A stretch of 64,000 nt of DNA from Sulfurospirillum sp. 1612 (GTDB lineage: Bacteria > Campylobacterota > Campylobacteria > Campylobacterales > Sulfurospirillaceae). The notes beneath the pieces are model-generated. The model saw nothing but the letters and a program-made list of their open reading frames with translations. It had not been told where the DNA came from and searched no databases. The stretch spans positions 1,674,001 to 1,738,000 of the forward strand of contig NZ_CP140614.1 of the NCBI RefSeq assembly GCF_036556685.1. The letters run 5' to 3'. Position 1 is the first letter of the stretch; the number at the start of each line of letters is the position of its first letter. A program made the translations under genes and the position numbers. Positions 1 to 6,983 of the stretch are shown one piece after another.

Positions 1-709
1 ATTTTTTATACTTTAGATAATACGCATCATTCTTACGATTTGCCACGGCAAAATCGATTTTATTGGTTTTGAATAAATCAGCACCCCACATGACATAAAC
101 TTGAGTATTGGCCAAGATTTGCTCATGGGTTGTTTGCAAGGAATATACTTCAATATCACCCACGATTGTTGGATTGGTACGAAGCGCTGCTCCGACACTG
201 TAATCACCATCAGAATTAACTGATCCTCCTTTTACAATATTAAAAAATCTTCCCGCAAGAGTCGGACAATAATTGACCAATCCTGGATGAGCCCAACCAT
301 CTGTTGTACCATTGTAGATTTGATCGCGAGGTGTTTTTTTGAGTGCTCCTGCTACAAGATCGAGCGCTTTTTCCCAACTAACGCGTACAAATTCATCATT
401 GCCACGAAGCGCTTTATTGTCAGCTTTTCCTTCTAGATAGGTTTTTCTAACATAAGGATATTTGACTCTGGAATTCGAATAATTTCGATCTACCAAAGCT
501 TTCATCATTCCCGGTCTATCATCAGATTCTTGTGGCTCAACATCCACAATCTTGCCATCTTGAACATAGGCATAAAATGCCCCAAAATGACTGGCACTTG
601 GAATCTTTTTGACAGGAGAAAACAATTCGGTTGCACTCATGGTGGTGCTACCAAGTACTGCGGTCGCAGCAGCACTTCCTTTAAGAAAGCCTCTTCTTGA
701 TATTTTCAT
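1..709 (-). CDS. torA: TorA/BisC-type TMAO/DMSO reductase, 5' part (truncated by window edge)
   Basis: About 236 N-terminal codons are open on the minus strand and run off the window. ATG at 709 follows AAGGATATAA. The protein begins with a twin-arginine signal (SRRGFLKG), so Tat export of a folded molybdenum enzyme to the periplasm is expected. The following sequence resembles TorA/DorA/BisC-family bis-MGD reductases: a SHFGAF stretch near residue 40, RVKYPYVR, FVRVSWEKALD, GGSVNSDGDYSVGAA and YVMWGADLFKT correspond to TorA landmarks. Such enzymes reduce TMAO, DMSO or biotin sulfoxide as a terminal electron acceptor. No torC-type cytochrome is visible in the window and the active-site region is partly missing, so the substrate is uncertain. 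The symbol marks the family, not a proven substrate. Confidence 0.8.
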   Translation of the reverse strand, partial: MKISRRGFLKGSAAATAVLGSTTMSATELFSPVKKIPSASHFGAFYAYVQDGKIVDVEPQESDDRPGMMKALVDRNYSNSRVKYPYVRKTYLEGKADNKALRGNDEFVRVSWEKALDLVAGALKKTPRDQIYNGTTDGWAHPGLVNYCPTLAGRFFNIVKGGSVNSDGDYSVGAALRTNPTIVGDIEVYSLQTTHEQILANTQVYVMWGADLFKTNKIDFAVANRKNDAYYLKYKK

Positions 710-744
710 TTTATATCCTTTCTATAAATTTTAAAGTAGTATAA

Positions 745-821
745 AAGAAAAAAGAGGCAAAAAAGAGGCAAAATAATTCACCTACGGTTGAGAACCATAG
801 AGGATTATGAATGCCTCTTTT
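745..821 (-). terminator. Large hairpin between the DsrE-like gene and the torA-like gene
   Basis: On the minus strand, GAGGCA (817-812) pairs with TGCCTC (770-765). Inside lie TTCA/TGAA and an 8-bp stem, CTATGGTT/AACCGTAG, with a 3-nt loop. The 3' arm runs into a T6 tract, and the GCCTCTTTTTT unit is then repeated once. This looks like an intrinsic terminator for the DsrE-like gene. Because it also sits just before the torA-like gene, it could instead act as an attenuator of read-through. Confidence 0.7.
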
Positions 822-843
822 TGTGAAGCATCATGATAGAAGA

Positions 844-1269
844 TTAGGGTCTAATGTATCGATAGCCTTGGTCTTCAAGTTGTACAATACGCACAACGCC
901 AGCAGGAACCACTTCAACACCGTCACTCAAAGCGGGGAATTTGCCTGTTTTATTTTTAATTTTTTGCATCGTGTTATGGCATGCTGAAAACTTCACATCA
1001 CTCATCGCCAAACTCGATACGCGTTTTGAAAACTTACTCTTGCGCGTGAGGATACTCAATCCTGGACCATAGGCGACTATTTCTACCTTAACATTATCCA
1101 TACCATAAAATTTTTGAAGATTAACGGCATTATTTAATGCTAAATTTTGTGTTTTTAGATTACTACTATCCACCTGAATCACCACTTTTTTGATCGCATC
1201 ACTACTAGCATATATACTCGTGATACTGAGCATTAAAAGCACTAAGACGCTCCGAATCATGTTACTCAT
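844..1269 (-). CDS. Exported DsrE/DsrF-like protein
   Basis: 141 aa with a Sec signal peptide (about residues 1-21, ending near YASS). The mature part has the DsrE/DsrF-like alpha/beta pattern: KKVVIQVDS at the first strand, a VEIVAYGPG strand-loop, and a single conserved cysteine in the FSACHNTM segment near residue 97. DsrE-like proteins carry or sense sulfur on that cysteine; the exported, single-cysteine type is common in bacteria but has no fixed function. AAGGAG lies 7 nt before the ATG. It is upstream of, and codirectional with, the torA-like gene but separated by a terminator-like hairpin, so coupling is uncertain. It diverges from the lipoprotein gene at 1439. Confidence 0.75.
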   Translation of the reverse strand: MSNMIRSVLVLLMLSITSIYASSDAIKKVVIQVDSSNLKTQNLALNNAVNLQKFYGMDNVKVEIVAYGPGLSILTRKSKFSKRVSSLAMSDVKFSACHNTMQKIKNKTGKFPALSDGVEVVPAGVVRIVQLEDQGYRYIRP

Positions 1270-1303
1270 AAAGAGACTCCTTAATTTTTTATTATCATAA
1301 TAT

Positions 1304-1367
1304 TTTTTTATAAAATGATAGATTTGTTACATTAGTTAATATTATATCATAAGCATTTTATAAAAAA
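1304..1367. repeat. 14-bp inverted repeat in a divergent promoter region
   Basis: TTTTTTATAAAATG at 1304-1317 is exactly mirrored by CATTTTATAAAAAA at 1354-1367, and ATGATA/TATCAT pairs just inside with a 3-nt bulge. It lies between the divergent DsrE-like and lipoprotein genes. A candidate -10 for the lipoprotein, TATAGT, is at 1414-1419. It may be an operator or an AT-rich cruciform; the function is inferred only. Confidence 0.45.
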
Positions 1368-1438
1368 TACAAATTTCAGAAAAATATCACTATTTAAAAA
1401 ATCGTGCTAGAATTATAGTAACAATCAAGGAGGTTTAC

Positions 1439-1954
1439 ATGCTCAAATATTTTAAATTTCTCTCTTATGTGCTTTTGGCACTCTTTATGTTAGCAGGTTG
1501 TAGCCACAAGATTAATCCTCAAAGCATTAACACCAATATTTTACTCAAAGATGCTATCAGTATCCCCGATTTTATGGCATCAAAAACGTACAGTACCTAT
1601 GATAGTCAATCCGAGAAAATCACGATGTATCATTTTAAGAAGATTGATGGAGCACTGCAAGTCTCTGAGGTAATTTCTTATATTCCTTTTGATTTTTATC
1701 ATGAATTGTACCGTGAGTTTACCGATGTTCCTATGACACTAAGATCCCTCACCCACGGTCAAGAGAGCACGTTGGAGAGTGCGCTAGAGGCTGAGGCTGC
1801 AAGAAATCACTACACGCGACTCTTTAAGGATAAGGATGAGTTTATCATCGGCAATAACTTTGCCTTTGAAATTCAAACGGCTATTCGAAGATATAAAGAG
1901 AGAATGCAACGATATGAACGAGAAGATGACCGAGATAGGATCCGTCAACTCTGA
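1439..1954 (+). CDS. Hypothetical lipoprotein
   Basis: 171 aa, not recognised as a named family. A hydrophobic signal segment ends in the lipobox LAGC (Cys about residue 21), so it is probably lipid-anchored in the inner or outer membrane. The mature region is mixed alpha/beta, ending in a charged, arginine-rich helix (about residues 145-171). AAGGAGG sits 5-6 nt before the ATG, a strong ribosome site. It stands alone, 47 bp before amrS. No catalytic motif is visible and I assign no function. Confidence 0.75.
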   Translation: MLKYFKFLSYVLLALFMLAGCSHKINPQSINTNILLKDAISIPDFMASKTYSTYDSQSEKITMYHFKKIDGALQVSEVISYIPFDFYHELYREFTDVPMTLRSLTHGQESTLESALEAEAARNHYTRLFKDKDEFIIGNNFAFEIQTAIRRYKERMQRYEREDDRDRIRQL

Positions 1955-2001
1955 TAGTATGAGACCATTCTAAAATTTTGCTCTTTATGAGGAGGCACAC
2001 G

Positions 2002-2994
2002 ATGACCTATTATAAAACGATTGAGAACAGTGATCGTATTATCTGTCTTTTATGCCAGCATTATTGCAAAATTCCCCTCGGTGGTTTGGGTGTTTGTGGT
2101 GTCAATAAAAATGAAAATGGTGTGCTCAAAACACTGGTATATGGACATCCTAGTGCACTAAATATCGATCCGATTGAGAAAAAACCTCTCTTTCATATGC
2201 TCCCATCCACTCAAGCCCTCTCATTGGGCACAGTAGGGTGTAATTTCAAATGTCCCTTTTGTCAAAATTGGGAAATCTCTCAAGAACATACAATCGATGA
2301 ACGTATCATGATAGAACCTCAACAAATTGTCGAGCTTGCCATCAAAAAGGGAGCGAAATCAATCGCTTATACGTACAATGAGCCGACGATTTTTTATCCT
2401 TTTGCCAAAGATATTGGAGTGTTGGCCAAAGAGCATGGACTGAAAAACATCTTTGTCACCAATGGCTTTGAATCACCCGAAGTACTCAATGATATGCAAC
2501 AGTGGTGTGATGGCGCGAATGTCGATCTTAAAAGTTGGAATGAAGATTATTATAAAAAAACGTTAAAAGGCGGTTTGGATGCTGTCAAAAATACCCTAAA
2601 AACGATGGTATCCCTCGGTATTTGGGTTGAGATTACCACTCTTTTGATAGAAGGAGAAAATGACTCTAATGCGGATTTAAAAGCGATGGCCTCTTTTATT
2701 GCCGATGACTTAGGGGCCCATATTCCTTGGCATTTGAGTGCATTTCACCCTGATTACAAGATGCAAAATCATCACGCCACCACACTCAAAACACTCAAAC
2801 GGGCACAAAAAATCGCAACAGATGCGGGGCTTTATTATGTTTACATGGGCAATCTTCGCACACAAGAAAACACCTACTGCCCGAAGTGTGGCACCTTGTT
2901 GATAGCGCGTGAGGGCTTTCGTATCCTTCAAAATCATCTCACTCATAACCAATGTCCCACATGCCAGCGTGTTATCGAAGGAATTTGGGAGTAG
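2002..2994 (+). CDS. amrS: AmmeMemoRadiSam system radical SAM enzyme AmrS
   Basis: About 330 aa from the ATG at 2002, which has GAGGAGG 7-8 nt upstream; an in-frame TTG at 1978 would give 8 more residues but lacks such a site. The radical SAM [4Fe-4S] motif CNFKCPFC is at residues 80-87. Cysteine pairs near the N-terminus (CLLCQHYC) and C-terminus (CPKC, CPTC) suggest zinc or extra cluster sites, as in this PflA-like family. It probably generates a 5'-deoxyadenosyl radical; the physiological substrate of the family is not established. It is followed by amrB, and the two genes belong to the conserved AMMECR1/Memo/radical-SAM set. I see no AMMECR1 (amrA) gene in the window. Confidence 0.9.
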   Translation: MTYYKTIENSDRIICLLCQHYCKIPLGGLGVCGVNKNENGVLKTLVYGHPSALNIDPIEKKPLFHMLPSTQALSLGTVGCNFKCPFCQNWEISQEHTIDERIMIEPQQIVELAIKKGAKSIAYTYNEPTIFYPFAKDIGVLAKEHGLKNIFVTNGFESPEVLNDMQQWCDGANVDLKSWNEDYYKKTLKGGLDAVKNTLKTMVSLGIWVEITTLLIEGENDSNADLKAMASFIADDLGAHIPWHLSAFHPDYKMQNHHATTLKTLKRAQKIATDAGLYYVYMGNLRTQENTYCPKCGTLLIAREGFRILQNHLTHNQCPTCQRVIEGIWE

Positions 2995-3030
2995 TTTTAA
3001 CCTTTATCATGATAAAAAAAGGAGCGTGAC

Positions 3031-3837
3031 ATGACAATAAGAAAAACCGTTGTTGCAGGACAATTTTATCCAAACAGTGCAACAAAAATCCATGAAATGT
3101 TTGCCCACTATAATCAAATCATTGAAACCCACCGAGATTCGAAGGTTCGTGTCAATACAAAACCCCGTGCCATCATCGTCCCGCATGCGGGCTATATCTA
3201 CTCAGGATTTACCGCAAGTGTCGCTTATAGCTTGCTTCAAAACACTAAACCAAAGCGCATTATCGTAATCGGTCCGAGTCATCGTGCCTATATTGATGGG
3301 ATAAGTATTTGCGATTATGAACAGTATGAGACACCCCTTGGTGCACTAACTATCGATACCAATTTAGTAGAGGAGCTCAAAAACAGCTTTGATTTACACT
3401 TTCATCCAGAAGCTCAATTTGAACACAGTACCGAAGTACAGATGCCTTTTATTAAACACTATATTCCAGAGGCATCGGTGGTTGAATTGGTGTATGGAAG
3501 GCAAGCCCCAGAAGCATTGGCCAAACTCATCGCTTTGGTGCTCAAAGATCCCCAAAATGCTGTTGTGATTAGTACCGATTTAAGCCACTATTATGATATT
3601 AATAAAGCAAAAAATCTCGACACAGTTTGCTTGGACGCCATAGAGCATCTTGATACGGCCACCTTACATCAAGGGTGTGAAGCGTGTGGTATGATTGGCG
3701 TAGAGGCGATGCTTCTTTATGCCAAAAAAGCAAAGTGGCAACCGCTACTCTTAGATTATAGAACCAGTGCTGATGCTAGTGGCGATAAGAGCCAAGTGGT
3801 CGGCTATATGAGCGCGGCTTTTGTCCCTCGGGATTGA
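3031..3837 (+). CDS. amrB: Memo-like protein AmrB
   Basis: 268 aa, full length for the Memo family, which shares its fold with class III extradiol dioxygenases. Landmarks are AIIVPHAGYIYSG near residue 50, VIGPSHRAY near 90 and STDLSHYYD near 185. The histidines in these segments form the metal site of the family. AGGAGCG precedes the ATG at 3031. It starts 36 bp after amrS, consistent with an operon of two system members. Its 3' end overlaps the convergent UPF0178 gene by 34 bp. The biochemical role in bacteria is not settled. Confidence 0.9.
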   Translation: MTIRKTVVAGQFYPNSATKIHEMFAHYNQIIETHRDSKVRVNTKPRAIIVPHAGYIYSGFTASVAYSLLQNTKPKRIIVIGPSHRAYIDGISICDYEQYETPLGALTIDTNLVEELKNSFDLHFHPEAQFEHSTEVQMPFIKHYIPEASVVELVYGRQAPEALAKLIALVLKDPQNAVVISTDLSHYYDINKAKNLDTVCLDAIEHLDTATLHQGCEACGMIGVEAMLLYAKKAKWQPLLLDYRTSADASGDKSQVVGYMSAAFVPRD

Positions 3838-4286
3838 TGTTGTTGAAAACGGGTTAAAAAAGCATTGAGCTGATTGGCAAACTCATGCGCATCTTTACGC
3901 CCAAAGGGTGCGGGGCCTCGTGTCTTCTCACCACTATCTCGAATCTCTTGCATCAGATTTCGCATCGCTAAGTATTGCTTGATATTCTCCTTGCTATAAA
4001 GAGCGCCTCTGTGGTCGATGGCGTGTGCATTCTTGTCGATAATGCGATCTGCCAAAGGAATATCAGCCGTAATGATTAAATCTCCCGCATCAGCCATCTC
4101 GACGATTTTATGATCAGCCTCATCGGCTCCTGCTGCTACGATGATATAAGAGATGTGCTTTGATTTGCCGATATCCACACGCTTGTTTGAGATAACATAA
4201 GTCTCTAATCCCAGACGCTCGATGGCACGCAAAAGGATGGGTTTGAGAATATTAGGAAAGGCATCACCATCTACAAACACTCTCAC
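3804..4286 (-). CDS. UPF0178 (YaiI/YqxD, DUF188) family protein
   Basis: 160 aa, the normal length for the family. It begins with a GTG (AAGGATAACTAC upstream) and carries the N-terminal VDGDAFPN motif, the ADIPLADRII segment near residue 75 and an RGALYS stretch. The family has a PIN-like nuclease fold with conserved aspartates, but its physiological role is unknown. It lies 4 bp after the TusA-like gene, so it is probably the last gene of the E1-tusA-UPF0178 transcript. It overlaps the end of amrB on the other strand. Confidence 0.85.
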   Translation of the reverse strand: MRVFVDGDAFPNILKPILLRAIERLGLETYVISNKRVDIGKSKHISYIIVAAGADEADHKIVEMADAGDLIITADIPLADRIIDKNAHAIDHRGALYSKENIKQYLAMRNLMQEIRDSGEKTRGPAPFGRKDAHEFANQLNAFLTRFQQHQSRGTKAALI

Positions 4287-4290
4287 GTAG

Positions 4291-4518
4291 TTATCCTTTT
4301 TCTATCATGATACACCATCCGCCGGTTTTTTCCTCTTTTTTGGATAAGACTTTATGTCCTTCATTTTCAACAGAACCAGGCAGATTTTTGATAGCGGAGC
4401 CATCATCGATAAAGAGTTCTAAAATATCGCCTTGTTCCATCTGAGCCAAAACGAGCTTTGTTTTTGCAAAATTTACGGGACAGACAATCCCTCTGAAATC
4501 TTTTGTAACTTTTTTCAT
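4291..4518 (-). CDS. TusA/SirA/YedF-family sulfur carrier protein, variant CP motif
   Basis: 75 aa. The TusA fold is recognisable: DFRGIVCPVNFAK at residues 7-19 holds the active cysteine, followed by the helix and the DDGSAIKNLPGSVENEGH segment. TusA-like proteins carry persulfide sulfur for tRNA thiolation, cofactor synthesis or sulfur oxidation. The usual CPxP motif reads CPVN here, so the second proline is lost. It sits 2 bp downstream of a MoeB/ThiF-type gene, which suggests a sulfur-transfer pair. A second cysteine near the C-terminus (GWC) may matter for redox. The exact acceptor cannot be told from sequence. Confidence 0.8.
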   Translation of the reverse strand: MKKVTKDFRGIVCPVNFAKTKLVLAQMEQGDILELFIDDGSAIKNLPGSVENEGHKVLSKKEEKTGGWCIMIEKG

Positions 4519-4520
4519 CT

Positions 4521-5327
4521 CTATCCTTCACAAATTTGTTGTTCATAATCATGCAATTGCGTGATTTTATTTTTTCCACAGACTCTACATTCTGGGTTTT
4601 TTGTAAATTTAACTTTATCAAAATCCATATTTAAAGCATCACATATCAGTAATTGATTGGTTAAAAGCGTGCCCTTTGCCACTAAGTATTTAATCGCTTC
4701 AGTCGCTTGAATACTTCCTAATATCCCAGCAATCGTACCAACCACGCCCGCTTGCGAGCACGAAGGCACACTGTTTGCCGGAGGTGGAGCATCAAACACG
4801 CAGGCATAACAAGCAGAGACATCAGGTACCACGGTCATCGTTTGTGCTACAAATCGTAAAATCCCGCCATGAGAAAAGGGCTTGTTGGCTAAGATGCACG
4901 CATCATTGATTAAAAATTTTGTCGCAAAATTATCAGCGCCATCGATAATAAAATCATAGTCTGAGACAATCTCTAAGATATTTGAAGCATTCAAAAATGT
5001 ATCGTGCGTGATGATATTGATATCAGGATTAATCGCTTGCATTTTATCTTTTGCCGATTTGGTTTTCAAAACACCAACATCCTCAGTCGTATGAATGATT
5101 TGCCTTTGTAGATTACTCAAATCTACCCGGTCCCCATCAGCAATCCCAATCGTACCAACACCAGCTGCGGCCAAATACAAAGCCGCGGGACTTCCAAGTC
5201 CTCCCGCACCGATAATGAGAACTTTAGAGTTTAGGAGCTTTAATTGTCCTTCAATACCGATATCTTTGAGTATGATATGTCTAGCATAGCGCTCTATCTC
5301 ATCCTCTTTAAAATCTGTTTTTGGCAT
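4521..5327 (-). CDS. HesA/MoeB/ThiF-family E1-like adenylyltransferase
   Basis: 268 aa. The nucleotide-binding loop GAGGLGSPAALYL is near residue 41, then the D-x(n)-NLQRQ signature of MoeB/ThiF. Two CxxC pairs (CYAC near 170 and CRVC near 250) form the structural zinc site, and the SCSQAGVVG segment carries the conserved catalytic-region cysteine. Such enzymes adenylate the C-terminal Gly-Gly of a ubiquitin-like sulfur carrier (MoaD or ThiS). No MoaD/ThiS is adjacent; instead a TusA-like protein follows directly, so the partner is uncertain. GAGGTGAG precedes the ATG. MoeB or a thiamine-pathway ThiF are both possible. Confidence 0.85.
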   Translation of the reverse strand: MPKTDFKEDEIERYARHIILKDIGIEGQLKLLNSKVLIIGAGGLGSPAALYLAAAGVGTIGIADGDRVDLSNLQRQIIHTTEDVGVLKTKSAKDKMQAINPDINIITHDTFLNASNILEIVSDYDFIIDGADNFATKFLINDACILANKPFSHGGILRFVAQTMTVVPDVSACYACVFDAPPPANSVPSCSQAGVVGTIAGILGSIQATEAIKYLVAKGTLLTNQLLICDALNMDFDKVKFTKNPECRVCGKNKITQLHDYEQQICEG

Positions 5328-5397
5328 CTTTTCTCACCTCTATAATATTAAAAAAAATTATTTTGCTAATGGTACCCAAGGAGAACTAATATGTCAA

Positions 5398-6297
5398 CTA
5401 CATGCCCAAAAACATATTCCAAGCGACAATGCTCACAAATGAGACGAGGATACCAAGTGCGAGGGCATTGATTGCGAGATTTTTATTGAGCCCGCCTTTG
5501 ATGGCATAAACTGTAGCCATCGTCATCGGTGGCATGGCAATCTCTAAGAAGGTGACTTTTGACCATGTTTTTGTCATATCAAAAAACAGATGCATGAGGC
5601 CTAGCATCGCCAAAGGAGTTAAAAACATCTTGACAAACAATGCCAAAACGTTTTCTTTAAAATAACTCCCCAGCGATTTTAATTCGAGTTTCATCCCCAC
5701 AATAATCGTAACAAGCGGGATGAGTGTGGCTTGGAGTTTATCCAAAATCCCTTCTAAATAAGCAGGGAAATCAACCCCATGAAAATAGACGGCCACCACA
5801 ATGGCAATCAATGGAGGAGAGAGAAAGATTTGCTTGAGGACGTGCTCCTTGTGGCTATCTTGTTTGTTCGCACCCCATGAGATAATCGCAATCCCAAACG
5901 TCAACAATGCCACAAAAGTACCCAGTTGGTCATACACAAGCGCATAAACAACCTCTTTCATAGAATAAAGTGACTCTATATAAGAAAATCCCACAAAAGA
6001 GGTATTACCAAAGATAGAGACCATCATAAAAGTGGCTAAATCTTTGCGAGAGAGTTTCATCAATTTTCCCAAAGCCAAAGAGAACACAAAGGCGATAAAC
6101 ATGGCCACATAACTAATCCCAATCACTTTAAAGATAATATCATTGTATTCTAAATGTCGTATTTTAGACAGTGCGAGGGCAGGAAGTGAAAAGTAGATGA
6201 CAAATTCGGTGAGCTCATGAGAGATATCTTCTTTGGCAACTTTAAAGATATATCCTATCAAAACAAACAAAAATACCGGTGCGATTTCTTCTATCAT
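5398..6297 (-). CDS. AEC (auxin efflux carrier) family transporter
   Basis: About 300 aa with ten hydrophobic segments in the 5+5 arrangement of AEC permeases (N-terminal IAPVFLFVLIGYIFK, a half-repeat after about residue 150). Start chosen at ATG 6297, whose ATGA overlaps the aat stop codon (6294-6296); the longer reading back to 6414 is only the overlap with aat and has no transporter-like sequence. AEC proteins move organic anions such as malate or malonate in other bacteria; the substrate here is unknown. It is translationally coupled to aat, the last gene of a minus-strand run. Confidence 0.85.
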   Translation of the reverse strand: MIEEIAPVFLFVLIGYIFKVAKEDISHELTEFVIYFSLPALALSKIRHLEYNDIIFKVIGISYVAMFIAFVFSLALGKLMKLSRKDLATFMMVSIFGNTSFVGFSYIESLYSMKEVVYALVYDQLGTFVALLTFGIAIISWGANKQDSHKEHVLKQIFLSPPLIAIVVAVYFHGVDFPAYLEGILDKLQATLIPLVTIIVGMKLELKSLGSYFKENVLALFVKMFLTPLAMLGLMHLFFDMTKTWSKVTFLEIAMPPMTMATVYAIKGGLNKNLAINALALGILVSFVSIVAWNMFLGM

Positions 6298-6980
6298 GAC
6301 CAACTCCCAAAATAACTTTTTGTCTCTAAAGATTGCGCCAAAAGCTCCAAAAACTCCGCCCGCCTCATCTCCTGTGCCCCCATGGACTTGAGGTGATCGG
6401 TGGGAATTTGACAATCAATAAAATCTCCCCCTAAGGCATCGACTTTGGCACACAATCCAACCAAAGCAGCTTTGGATGCATCTGATTTGGTGCTAAACAT
6501 CGACTCACCACAAAAAACGCCCCCCAGATAGAGTCCATACAATCCCCCTACCAATACCCCATCATGATAGGTCTCCACACTGTGTGCAAAATGCTCTAAA
6601 TGTAGCGTATGAAAGAGTGATTGCAGTGCATCATTGATCCAGCTTTGCTCTCCTGATTGCACGCGCGTCATCCGGCACGCATTCATCACCGCATCAAATT
6701 GTGTATCATAGCGTATTTCATACTTTTTCATACTCTTTTTTAAGCTTTTGGAAATCTTTATATTTTGAGGATATAAAACCAAACGGGGATCGGGTGACCA
6801 CCAAAGAATCGGATCATCGGCATTATACCAAGGAAAAATCCCCTGGGTATAAGCACTCAAAACACGATCTTTGTTGAGATCCCCTCCCCACGCGAGCAAG
6901 CCGGTTTTATGTGCTAAGTGTGGATCAGGAAAGATATAAGAAAAAGTATCAATCTTCGGGATAAAGCTATTCTCACGCAA
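6294..6980 (-). CDS. aat: Leucyl/phenylalanyl-tRNA--protein transferase
   Basis: 228 aa, the normal length. The enzyme moves Leu or Phe from aminoacyl-tRNA to N-terminal Arg/Lys of proteins, making a type-1 (hydrophobic) N-degron. Diagnostic segments are GLLAWGGDL, YTQGIFPWYN, ILWWSPDPR, the GGLYGLYLGGVFCGESMFS core near residue 150 and FIDCQIPTDHL. The start is a TTG at 6980, 3 nt after the clpA stop. The position beside clpA and clpS is functionally neat: Aat marks substrates, ClpS recognises the mark and ClpA unfolds them. Confidence 0.92.
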   Translation of the reverse strand: MRENSFIPKIDTFSYIFPDPHLAHKTGLLAWGGDLNKDRVLSAYTQGIFPWYNADDPILWWSPDPRLVLYPQNIKISKSLKKSMKKYEIRYDTQFDAVMNACRMTRVQSGEQSWINDALQSLFHTLHLEHFAHSVETYHDGVLVGGLYGLYLGGVFCGESMFSTKSDASKAALVGLCAKVDALGGDFIDCQIPTDHLKSMGAQEMRRAEFLELLAQSLETKSYFGSWS

Positions 6981-6983
6981 TCA

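Noticed and set aside
6298-6414. N-terminal extension of the AEC transporter
   Set aside because: It lies within aat in another frame and lacks transporter-like sequence; ATG 6297 overlaps the aat stop in the usual coupled way.
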